The notes beneath the pieces are model-generated. The model was not told where the DNA came from and ran no database searches. It saw only the letters and a list, made by a program, of their open reading frames with translations. A stretch of 64,000 nucleotides of DNA. It comes from Flavobacteriales bacterium (GTDB taxonomy: Bacteria; Bacteroidota; Bacteroidia; Flavobacteriales_F; PHOS-HE28). This document shows, one piece after another, positions 25,955 through 33,786 of the stretch (position 1 is the first letter of the stretch; every line of letters begins with the position of its first letter). The translations under genes were made by a program, and so were the position numbers. The stretch spans positions 40,007-104,006 of the forward strand of contig JADIYA010000020.1 of NCBI GenBank assembly GCA_016705545.1, in the 5' to 3' direction.

Positions 25955-27667
25955 CTAGGCTCCTTCCTCTTTGGTCTTTTTCCGGAATAGCCCGCCGAAC
26001 CAGTCCTTGAAATACCCGATGATGACCGCAATGCCGCCGAGGATCCCTCCAATGGCCGCGATATGGTCCTGCAGCCATTTGATCGGGTCGAATGGCTCGG
26101 TGACGGTGACCTCGAAGGTCAGGGTGTTGGTAGGGTTGATGGTCCACCTGCCGGTGCTGCAGTCCAGCGTGTAGGAGTTCACCTCAAGCGTGGTGCGGTC
26201 GTCCTTCAGCTTCGAGGGCGTCTTCTCAGCTGTGATGGACCAGGTGAACACCAAGGTGTCGGAGCTGCGGATGGACTGGTCAGGATTGATGCCGGTGATC
26301 TTGAAGCACTCGTCCGGCGAGGACAGCAGCAGGCGGAGCGAGTCGTTCACATACACCAAGCCATTCAGGCTCGCCCCTTTTTCTTCCAAGCCTTGTTGGG
26401 AATTCGGCGCTCCTGTGTACACGCCGGGATCCACCTTCACCTTCATCACGTCCACATCGCCCACGTTCCATTCCGGTCGGGGTTTCGCGCTGGCCAGCAC
26501 GTGCAGGTTGCTGCAGCGATTCGCCTGGGAATCGGATTTGATCAGCGGCATGGTTTGCTTGGCCTTGTACCCATGGCATAGGCAGTTGGCGTCGTACTTG
26601 TCCTCCACCGTGGTCGGATCTCCATCGTCGCAGCGGGTGCCTTGTTTGGCGGTGCCGCCGGGCACGCCCAGGCAATCCTCCTCCAAGGAGGTCCCCATGC
26701 ATTTGCAGTTGACCGCCCAAACGTCGTTCACGGTCTGCGGATCGCCATCGTCGCAAGGCTCGCCCTGCACGTCAGGCCCGCCGGGGACTCCCTTGCAATC
26801 GGGCTTCTGCACACCGCCGGTGCATTCGCAACGGCGGTTGTATTTCTCCCCGATGGTCTCCGGGTCGCCATCCTCGCACGGTGCGCCAGGCGTGCACTGC
26901 TCAGGAATACCACGGCAGGTGCAGTCCGCGAGCAGCTTGTCCTTCTTCGTTTGCGGGTCGCCATCATCGCAGGGCTCACCAGGTGCACAGGGCGGGTCCG
27001 GATTCGGCGGCGGCGCCTGCTCCTCGGCCAATTCCCATTTGGGCGGCACGGAGCCATCGTTGGGCACCGATGCCGTTCGGCTGAAGGTTCGCCCGCCGAT
27101 CCGATAGGTGAGCGTATACGCATGGCCGGGCTCCACATGAACCAGCCCGTAGCCCTTGGTCATCGGTCGGGTCGATTTGACGAATGCACCATCACTTGTG
27201 GTCACGGTGAACACGGGTTCGCCATCGGTGGAAGCATTGACGCCTTTGGCCTGCGCCAGCAGGGGCAATTTGCCCTTGGGCCCATCCTTCATCTTGGGCA
27301 CCTTGTCGAACTGGATTTCCTTGATGATGGGCCGGAGTGGCGAAACGCGGTCCGCCACCACCGGCGAGTGAACATGCTTCACTACACCCGCTAATTGGTA
27401 TTCCACTTCATAGGAGACACCGGTCTTCAGCCTGGCCATGGCGAGGTAATACGCGCCTCCTGGTTTGGAAACGTTGGCCTTCTGCGTGGATCCGTCATCG
27501 CCCCTCACCGTGACCACCAGCTCCTTGCCGGACTCCACCGGATAGCCGGTGCAGATGTAGGTGACCTGATCCGTCTGCGCGGAGACATGACCAGCGGCCA
27601 TCAAGGCTCCGAAGGCCCAGAGCAGCCTTCCGAAAACGACGGGCCTGACGCGGTTTCCTGACAACAT
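25955..27667 (-). CDS. Cysteine-rich repeat surface protein with C-terminal membrane anchor
   Basis: A 570-residue protein; ATG 27667 is chosen because a signal peptide (RLLWAFGALMAAGHVSAQ) follows closely. Two beta-type domains are followed by four Cys-rich repeats at about 26570-27000 (forms such as GEPCDDGDPQTKKDK, CTC; GAPCEDGDPETIGEKYNRRC), a motif widespread in Bacteroidota extracellular proteins. A further beta domain leads to a C-terminal helix (IGGILGGIAVIIGYF) and a positive tail (FRKKTK), so the protein is probably held in a membrane with the bulk outside the cytoplasm. The repeat Cys and Asp suggest disulfides and calcium binding. Function unknown. Confidence 0.75.
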   Translation of the reverse strand: MLSGNRVRPVVFGRLLWAFGALMAAGHVSAQTDQVTYICTGYPVESGKELVVTVRGDDGSTQKANVSKPGGAYYLAMARLKTGVSYEVEYQLAGVVKHVHSPVVADRVSPLRPIIKEIQFDKVPKMKDGPKGKLPLLAQAKGVNASTDGEPVFTVTTSDGAFVKSTRPMTKGYGLVHVEPGHAYTLTYRIGGRTFSRTASVPNDGSVPPKWELAEEQAPPPNPDPPCAPGEPCDDGDPQTKKDKLLADCTCRGIPEQCTPGAPCEDGDPETIGEKYNRRCECTGGVQKPDCKGVPGGPDVQGEPCDDGDPQTVNDVWAVNCKCMGTSLEEDCLGVPGGTAKQGTRCDDGDPTTVEDKYDANCLCHGYKAKQTMPLIKSDSQANRCSNLHVLASAKPRPEWNVGDVDVMKVKVDPGVYTGAPNSQQGLEEKGASLNGLVYVNDSLRLLLSSPDECFKITGINPDQSIRSSDTLVFTWSITAEKTPSKLKDDRTTLEVNSYTLDCSTGRWTINPTNTLTFEVTVTEPFDPIKWLQDHIAAIGGILGGIAVIIGYFKDWFGGLFRKKTKEEGA

Positions 27668-27882
27668 AGCGAAGGTGAGGTAAGGCCCGAAAGTATCGTG
27701 TTCAGGCACATGGCCTAAGAGCCCGTCCGGTTTCCTGTACCGCCACCCCCATCAGGGCCGTAAGGCGGCTTGCCGAAGGAACCGTACCGTGACCTTGAAG
27801 CTAGGATTGAATCAGCGGCTCCAGCAGGGGGAGCCCGCAACAGATCCAGCTCGATAAGAAGCTGCGAAAGCCCACCGTTGCG

Positions 27883-28227
27883 ATGGAGGAACGCATCAAG
27901 CCTGAAAGCGCTTACTTACATCAATTCATGCTGAGGAAAGTCTCCTGTAGTACTGCGGGAGGTGATCCCATCAGCGCCAAGAAGCTCGACTGCTTGAAGA
28001 AGCTCGCGGGCGGATACCAGGCGCTCTTCTACCGCGTGGCCCTCAAGCACCGAGCGCTCGGGTTGAACACGATGACTCTAATGGAGCAAGATCACCACTA
28101 GTGCATCCTCCGGGAATACACCTGCGCGTAGCACCCGGTGAGAATCGCGAGCAATGAGTTACTCATCAGCAATGCGCCGAAGGTGACGACCACCCTGCTC
28201 GAGGCCGCGCGGGCGCCTGATGAATGA
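27883..28227 (+). pseudogene. Degraded ArsC/Spx-like gene (C-terminal part)
   Basis: From about 27965 the frame matches the intact protein at 25516: GDPISAKKLDCLKKLAGGYQ, RVALKHRALGLNTMTL, then after stops REYTC and ISNAPKVTTTLLEAAR. In-frame TAG codons at 28099 and 28129 break it, and the N-terminal CxxC part is missing or unrecognisable, although a similarly placed CSTAG remains. It is therefore a decayed paralogue of the 25516 gene. The 215 bases between 27668 and 27882 hold no recognisable feature. Confidence 0.7.
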
Positions 28228-28254
28228 GGCTCAAGTATCGTTGGTGCCATGAAG

Positions 28255-28292
28255 CCCGAAGCCCGCGCTGGATCACCAGCGCGGGCTTCGGG
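28255..28292. terminator. Long perfect hairpin downstream of the T9SS cargo operon
   Basis: A perfect 17-base-pair stem (28255-28271 with 28276-28292) closes an ATCA loop. It begins 15 bases past the stop of the reverse-strand gene at 28307 and lies 28 bases past the dead ArsC-like gene on the forward strand. It can serve both directions. No strong T-run follows on either strand. Confidence 0.7.
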
Positions 28293-28306
28293 AATGCAAT
28301 CGCCGC

Positions 28307-29632
28307 TCAGCGCTGCACCACCAGCTTGGCCTGGCGCAGGTTCGTGACATCGGCCACGCTCAGCGTGTAGATGCCGGCTGGCAATGCATGCACCATGAGC
28401 ACGCCGTTCATCAGATTGCCTTGCAGCACGGTACGGCCCATCGCATCACAGACCGCATAAGCGGCGCGCGCATCATCGGCGGCCACGCGCACCATTTCGT
28501 TGGCCGGGTTGGGGCCGATGGCCACTGCTGAACGGACCGCTTCACCGATGCCCGTCACCACCTCCACATCGGCCACGAAGCGCGGCAGGATGCGCCATTC
28601 GCTGAAGGCGTACTGCAGCACTCCGGTGATGTCGTAGAACTGTCCCACCACGAAGGGATAGGCGTAGATGACGTCATCCACCAGCACGGTGCCGCTGCCG
28701 TCGTCAACGGTGAACTGCCCGAAGGCCCCGGACACCGTGCAGTTCGCGGCTTCCACTTTCACGAGCACGCTCTCGTAGGGCTCCGTGTTGCCATCGAGGG
28801 TGCTGATCACGGTGGCCGTGAGCGCATTGCCGCTGGTGAGCGTCACCATGTTCAGCACTGAAGCGAGCTGTGTCTGCCCGTTGAATTCCGTTACCGTTCC
28901 CGATACCGACACGGAATCGCCGATGGCCAGCGCGCCCGGGGTGCCGAACACGAAGAGGCCGGACCAAGGGCCTGTGCCATCCTGAAGATAGAAGCCATTG
29001 CCGAGCAAAGCACTCACAACGCCCTGCGTGAGAACGGTGATGCCGCTCATTGGTGATGCTCCATCGGGAGCCGTTGTCTCTTGGATCTCGACAATGGTCG
29101 CTGGCGTAGGGGCAACGATCGCCAAGGCAGTGATCGTCACATCATCCACCACCAAGTGCTCGGGCGCAACGGTGCTCTGCACGCTCAGGATGAATTCGGC
29201 ATTGCCTGCATCAACAGCGGCAACCACGTTGAGTGCCACTTCCTGCCAGGTGTTCCCGGTTGATGTGGTGTAAGCGGTATACGACGCATAGCCGCTGCCG
29301 GTGGGCCGGCCATCGTACAATCCAAGGCGGATCTGGCCTTCGCCGCGCACCCAGAAGCGCACCTCGTACTCCTGGTTGGCGGTCACAGAGAGCACTTGCG
29401 TCGTGAAACGCTGGTGGCCGGTGCCTTCCTTGATCAGCTGCACGGCGCTGTTGCCGCCATGCACATTGGTGCTCACTTGCACCACGTCGGTTTGAATGAT
29501 GTTGCTCTTGCTGCCGTACCAATCGGTGGGCAGGCCAGCCGCCCAATCCTCGAAGCCGCTGGTGAAGATCACCTGGCCGTGCGATGCGAAGGAGAACAGC
29601 GCTGTGAACGCGAGTAGGGTAATGTGTCTCAT
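28307..29632 (-). CDS. T9SS type A cargo protein with OB-fold-like domain
   Basis: A 441-residue secreted protein. A signal peptide (LLAFTALFSFASHGQ) leads to a jelly-roll or carbohydrate-binding-like domain (FTSGFEDWAAGLPTDWYG to VVDDVTITAL). A domain resembling the OB-fold units associated with extracellular nucleases follows (GVVSALLGNGFYLQDGTGPWSGLFVF, GDSVSVSGTVTEFNGQTQL). The C-terminus is a type A sorting domain (IGPNPANEMVRV, LPAGIYTLSV, KLVVQR). It is the last gene of a three-gene operon with the DUF5689 lipoprotein and the TonB receptor, suggesting nutrient capture in which this protein acts outside the cell. No nuclease catalytic motif is visible. Confidence 0.85.
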   Translation of the reverse strand: MRHITLLAFTALFSFASHGQVIFTSGFEDWAAGLPTDWYGSKSNIIQTDVVQVSTNVHGGNSAVQLIKEGTGHQRFTTQVLSVTANQEYEVRFWVRGEGQIRLGLYDGRPTGSGYASYTAYTTSTGNTWQEVALNVVAAVDAGNAEFILSVQSTVAPEHLVVDDVTITALAIVAPTPATIVEIQETTAPDGASPMSGITVLTQGVVSALLGNGFYLQDGTGPWSGLFVFGTPGALAIGDSVSVSGTVTEFNGQTQLASVLNMVTLTSGNALTATVISTLDGNTEPYESVLVKVEAANCTVSGAFGQFTVDDGSGTVLVDDVIYAYPFVVGQFYDITGVLQYAFSEWRILPRFVADVEVVTGIGEAVRSAVAIGPNPANEMVRVAADDARAAYAVCDAMGRTVLQGNLMNGVLMVHALPAGIYTLSVADVTNLRQAKLVVQR

Positions 29633-29666
29633 GATCTGAAGGGTTAAGGGTGCGTTGGGGGAACGA

Positions 29667-30944
29667 TCACTGGATCGCTACGTCGTCGATGCGGAAGTTG
29701 GTGGTCTGGCCTCCCGTTCCACTGCCGGTGTAGCGGAAGCCGACCACGAAAGGCCCAGAGAAGCCACCGGGCAAAACCGTGCTCAGGTCGATGGGGCCGC
29801 TATCGACCCATACCTGATCAGCCGTGGAGGTGTTGGCGTATGGGAAGCCGGTCACCGGTGTCCAATTGGCGGTCGAGAGGTTGAGGCCCGTGTAGTTAGT
29901 GCTCACGAAAAGCGCGAAGGGGTCGTGCGTGGCAACGCCGAATCCGCGCTGGCTGCGGAAGCTCAATACCATGCCTGGCTGAAAATTCACAGGTGCGGAT
30001 ACCAGCCACGAAACATCGCTGGCGTTGCTGCTCCCGAAGGCCGTGGCTTGCACCGCCATGTTGCCGCTTACGCTGTAGCCACGCCAGAACCGGCTTCCCA
30101 CCTGCGCTTGGTTGTACCAGCAGTCCGTGGCGAAGTCAACATTGGTCACCGCAGCGGCGAAATCCTGCGAGAGGTTCGCGGCGGGAGCGCACGGCACCGG
30201 ACATGGCGCGCAACGGGCTCCGGTCATCAGGACCTCGCTCACATTGCGGATGAAGAGCTGCATCTCGTCATTGAACTGGCCTACCACGGCGATGATGCTC
30301 CCGTTGCCGCTGGGCAACTGCTGCCCAGCGAAGTTGGCATAACCACTGTTGCGCACCAGCACTGTTCCGGAGCAATCCGTGAGGGTGCGGTTCAGGGTCT
30401 CCTGACCGGCAGCATCCGCGTAGGTTAGGCCGTTGCAAGCCTCGCTTACGATGAACTCAACGCCTTCGATCTTCACCAGGCGGGCTTGCATCGCCGGCGT
30501 GATCTGCGCAATGGTGACGAGCTCGGGCTGCTTCTGAACCCCAGCGGCTTGCTTCACCACATTGTTGTCAACGTCCACATTATCCAGCTGGAGCAGGCCG
30601 TTGTAGGCCCCGAGGATGGTGCCCGGCAGGTAGATGCGGATGCTGTCGCCCTGATAAAGGCCGCCGCTATTGATCAGTCGCAGCACGATGGCGCCGGTAT
30701 GGTCCTGCACATACACGTTCTTGTACAGGTTACCGCTCTCTTCATCGGCTGTCACCACGGCGTACACGCTGCTATCGCCGGTGAAGGTGTGCGATACGCC
30801 GGTGAACATGGCGCGCAGCTGGGCCACGGTCATCACCTGCCCCACGGGCAAGGTGCGCTGGGGCGGTGAGTCGAGTTCCTTCTCGCAGCCCGCGAGGATC
30901 AGGAGCGCGGCAGCGGAAAGAGCGAGGGAGATGTTGCGGATCAT
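29667..30944 (-). CDS. DUF5689 domain lipoprotein
   Basis: A 425-residue lipoprotein: the signal peptide ends in a clear lipobox, LILAGC. The DUF5689 domain covers about residues 35-250 (VYAVVTADEESGNLYKNVYV, GAIVLRLINSGGLYQGDSI, the last an OB-like strand set). The C-terminal part is a jelly-roll resembling the choice-of-anchor J type (LSQDFAAAV to TTNFRIDDVAI). DUF5689 lipoproteins are commonly encoded next to TonB-dependent receptors in Bacteroidota, and here the receptor gene is 24 bases upstream. It is probably surface-exposed and binds the substrate imported by the receptor; the ligand is unknown. Confidence 0.85.
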   Translation of the reverse strand: MIRNISLALSAAALLILAGCEKELDSPPQRTLPVGQVMTVAQLRAMFTGVSHTFTGDSSVYAVVTADEESGNLYKNVYVQDHTGAIVLRLINSGGLYQGDSIRIYLPGTILGAYNGLLQLDNVDVDNNVVKQAAGVQKQPELVTIAQITPAMQARLVKIEGVEFIVSEACNGLTYADAAGQETLNRTLTDCSGTVLVRNSGYANFAGQQLPSGNGSIIAVVGQFNDEMQLFIRNVSEVLMTGARCAPCPVPCAPAANLSQDFAAAVTNVDFATDCWYNQAQVGSRFWRGYSVSGNMAVQATAFGSSNASDVSWLVSAPVNFQPGMVLSFRSQRGFGVATHDPFALFVSTNYTGLNLSTANWTPVTGFPYANTSTADQVWVDSGPIDLSTVLPGGFSGPFVVGFRYTGSGTGGQTTNFRIDDVAIQ

Positions 30945-30968
30945 CGGGTGATGCGGTTGTGCGTTGGG

Positions 30969-33527
30969 TCAGAAGCTGAAGGTGAGCATGGCGAAGTAGT
31001 TCCGGCCGAAGAGGTAGCTGTACTTCGGCGGGAAGCGGTCAGGATCCATGCGGTCGTAGCGGAGCTGCTCGAAGCCGCCCACACGGAAATCGCGGTTGTT
31101 GAGCACGTTGCTCACGCTCACATTCACCGCCAGACGGTACTTGCGCTTGAGCATCCAGCTCTTGCCAGCGAAGAGGTCAACGGTGAACTGGTCATCCAGG
31201 CGCGTCTGGTTCAAGAGGCCGTCCCATTGCGGATCGCTGGTCACCAGGTTCTCCAGCGCCTCTTGCGTGCGGCGATCGGGGTTGGGGTCGAGGTAGATGT
31301 GGCGGAAATGGTTGGCGCTGGCACCGGCGAACCAGAACTTCGGCGAATTGTAGCGCAGCCCGAGCGACGATGCGCTCTGCGGCATGCCGCCCACGCGGTA
31401 GCCCTTCCAATACACGGTCCGGTCCTGCGCGAATACTTCATCACTGTTATTGCGTGTCACGGTAGCCGTCGGGCGCGAATCGTAGCGGTAATCGCCACCG
31501 GCATGCACGGCAGTGAGTTGCCAGGTGCTGGTGAGGTTGGCCTCAACACCGAGCTCGATGCCCTGATGCACCTGATCCACGCCGGTCATGGTGTAGTTCA
31601 CGATGGTGAGGAACTCGTCGTGGTAATAGCTCCGGTTCCAGACCTGGTCCGCGATGCGCGAGTAGTAAAGCGTGGCGCGGCCTTTTACGCGTGGGGCCTT
31701 CAGCACGTAGCTCACATCAGCACCGCTGGCGCGTTCCTGCGTCAAGCCGCTCACCACGGCATCGCGCACCCTCGGGGAGAGATAGGCCACGCTGCCGGCC
31801 GGCGGACGCACGATATACGCGAGGTTGGCGGTCACGAAGTGGCGCCCGGTGATCTTGCCGATCAAGCCGCCCTTCAGGCCATAGCCAAGGAAGCCCTGCT
31901 TCTCCGATTCACCGAACGAATTGTCCGGGAAGCGACCATTGCGCAGGTTGCCTTCACGCCAAAAGCTTGTTTGCGAGATGTTGGCACCGAGGTAGGCCTC
32001 CACGCGCGTCCACTTGCGCTCCCATTGGCCGAAGAGGTCCGCCACGCGCGTATGGATGTTGTAGTCGTGGCCGAACACATCACCCTCGCGCACGAGCTTG
32101 TTGGTGGTGGTCAGGTCGTTCTGCGAGATCAGCGTGTCGTTGAAGTCGCGGTCGGCGAACTGGTCGATGTCGAGCCAGAAGTCGCCGCCCAAAAGATCGT
32201 CCATCACCCGGAAGTAGTGCGTTTTCTGCTGGTGGAAGCTCGCGCCGATGGTCACGTGCGTGCGGTCGCTCAGGGCCTTGTCCCAAACGCTGTTCAGGCC
32301 GAAGCGCGTGGGGTCCTGCCGCACCTCCTCCACCACGTACTTGCTGCGATTCCCCGTGACGGTGTTCCCTGTGATGCCATTCGCGTTCTCCACCTGATAG
32401 ATGTTCTTCCGGTTGGCGAACCAGAACTGATCCCAGTTGAGCTGCCGCGTGTTCACGTCGTTCTGCCAGGCATTCGTCTGAGGGCCGAACTGCTCTGCAT
32501 CCTGGAACCGGAAATAGCTGGGCAGGTAGCGGTAATAGTCCGGGCGGGGGTCCTTGGCATCGAACCAGTTCAGGCCGGTGAGGCCATCACGGCCGAAGGT
32601 GTAATAGGCCGAAGTGGTGAGGCGTGTGGCCGGGCTCACTTGCATGCGATGGGTGAGCAGGATCATCGGCTTGTGATCGCGGCTCATCTTGGCATTGCGC
32701 TTCTGGCCGGCTTGATAGCCCCAGTTCGGATTGTACCAAGGATTATCCGTGAGATCGTAAGCTTCTTGCACTGCCAAGGCTTGCCTGCCTTGCGTGATGG
32801 CGGCACCGAAAGCGCTCAGGCTGATCGAGTGGTTGGCGTTGATGCGCTTCTCGGCCCCGAGGTAGTATGAATAAGCGTCGAAGGAGGTGCCCTCCACATA
32901 TCCTTCTTCGGCCCACCGCCGCGAACCGCTCACAGCGAATGACCAGCCCTTGGGGTTCATGCCAGTGGCGTAGGTGAACATGGCGCGATTGCGATAAGCG
33001 CGGTTGGCGCTGGCATACGAAGCCCGGACGCCCTTCCGCAAAGCGCTTGGGCGGATGTCCATGTCGGTGGTTCCGCCGAGGCTTCCGAACACCAAACGGC
33101 TCGGGCCGGTTCCGGTGCGCACCTGCATCCAGCGGGTCACATCATTCAAGCCTGCCCAATTGCTCCAAACGGCCCAGCCCGTCTCCAAATCGTTCACCCG
33201 CACCCCGTTGATGGTGACGACGGTGTTCTCGCCATCGTAGCCGCGGATGCGGAAGCGTGCCTGGCCGAAGTTGAATCCCGCCACCGCCGTGAATGGGTCG
33301 CGCGACGATTGCAGGATCCCGCTGATGTCCTGATTGCCCAGCTCGCCATCGAGGTCGTCGGTGGTAAGGGTAAAGACCGGCAGCTGCGGGCGATTGGCGG
33401 CCGAGGTGTCCGGCGGCGCTGGATTCACCAGCGTGTCAATCTGCGCTTCCAGCCCGAAAGCGAACGCACTTGCAAGCAGGACAAGTAGGGTGCGGCTGGC
33501 GGGTGAATGATGGCGGAGTGGTGTCAT
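30969..33527 (-). CDS. TonB-dependent outer-membrane receptor
   Basis: An 852-residue receptor; ATG 33527 is selected because a signal peptide follows (TLLVLLASAFAFGLEAQ). It has a short N-terminal region with DTLVNPAPPDTSAANR and no obvious carboxypeptidase-like domain, a plug domain (RFRIRGYDGENTVVTING, WMQVRTGTGPSRLVFG, LGGTTDMDIRPS) and a 22-strand-type barrel ending in a C-terminal Phe (YFAMLTFSF). It imports an unknown substrate using energy from TonB/ExbBD, encoded elsewhere. The following DUF5689 lipoprotein and T9SS protein form one operon with it. A long open frame on the opposite strand is a compositional shadow. Confidence 0.92.
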   Translation of the reverse strand: MTPLRHHSPASRTLLVLLASAFAFGLEAQIDTLVNPAPPDTSAANRPQLPVFTLTTDDLDGELGNQDISGILQSSRDPFTAVAGFNFGQARFRIRGYDGENTVVTINGVRVNDLETGWAVWSNWAGLNDVTRWMQVRTGTGPSRLVFGSLGGTTDMDIRPSALRKGVRASYASANRAYRNRAMFTYATGMNPKGWSFAVSGSRRWAEEGYVEGTSFDAYSYYLGAEKRINANHSISLSAFGAAITQGRQALAVQEAYDLTDNPWYNPNWGYQAGQKRNAKMSRDHKPMILLTHRMQVSPATRLTTSAYYTFGRDGLTGLNWFDAKDPRPDYYRYLPSYFRFQDAEQFGPQTNAWQNDVNTRQLNWDQFWFANRKNIYQVENANGITGNTVTGNRSKYVVEEVRQDPTRFGLNSVWDKALSDRTHVTIGASFHQQKTHYFRVMDDLLGGDFWLDIDQFADRDFNDTLISQNDLTTTNKLVREGDVFGHDYNIHTRVADLFGQWERKWTRVEAYLGANISQTSFWREGNLRNGRFPDNSFGESEKQGFLGYGLKGGLIGKITGRHFVTANLAYIVRPPAGSVAYLSPRVRDAVVSGLTQERASGADVSYVLKAPRVKGRATLYYSRIADQVWNRSYYHDEFLTIVNYTMTGVDQVHQGIELGVEANLTSTWQLTAVHAGGDYRYDSRPTATVTRNNSDEVFAQDRTVYWKGYRVGGMPQSASSLGLRYNSPKFWFAGASANHFRHIYLDPNPDRRTQEALENLVTSDPQWDGLLNQTRLDDQFTVDLFAGKSWMLKRKYRLAVNVSVSNVLNNRDFRVGGFEQLRYDRMDPDRFPPKYSYLFGRNYFAMLTFSF

Positions 33528-33786
33528 GAGGGCGAAGGGGGCGCCGGTGGTCGGTGAATCCGCGTCAGTCCTGAGGCAGGGCACTTTCACGCGGGCGGCA
33601 AAAGTAGCCGCGCACCGGTTGATTGATCAGGCATGAATGGGTTAATTCCATGAGGTGAACAGTTCATGTGGGATTCACGTAACAGCGGCCTTCCTGATGT
33701 TGCCTTAACCACCTGAAGGATAATGGGTTTGATTATCTTCGACGCCCTTTCGACAAGGCCCTGCCCAGATGCAAGGGCGAACTGAA

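Noticed and set aside
30948..32870. Long forward open frame (640 codons) opposite the TonB receptor
   Set aside because: It is rich in His/Val/Ala with no recognisable domain and lies exactly antisense to a convincing receptor; GC-rich codon bias creates it.
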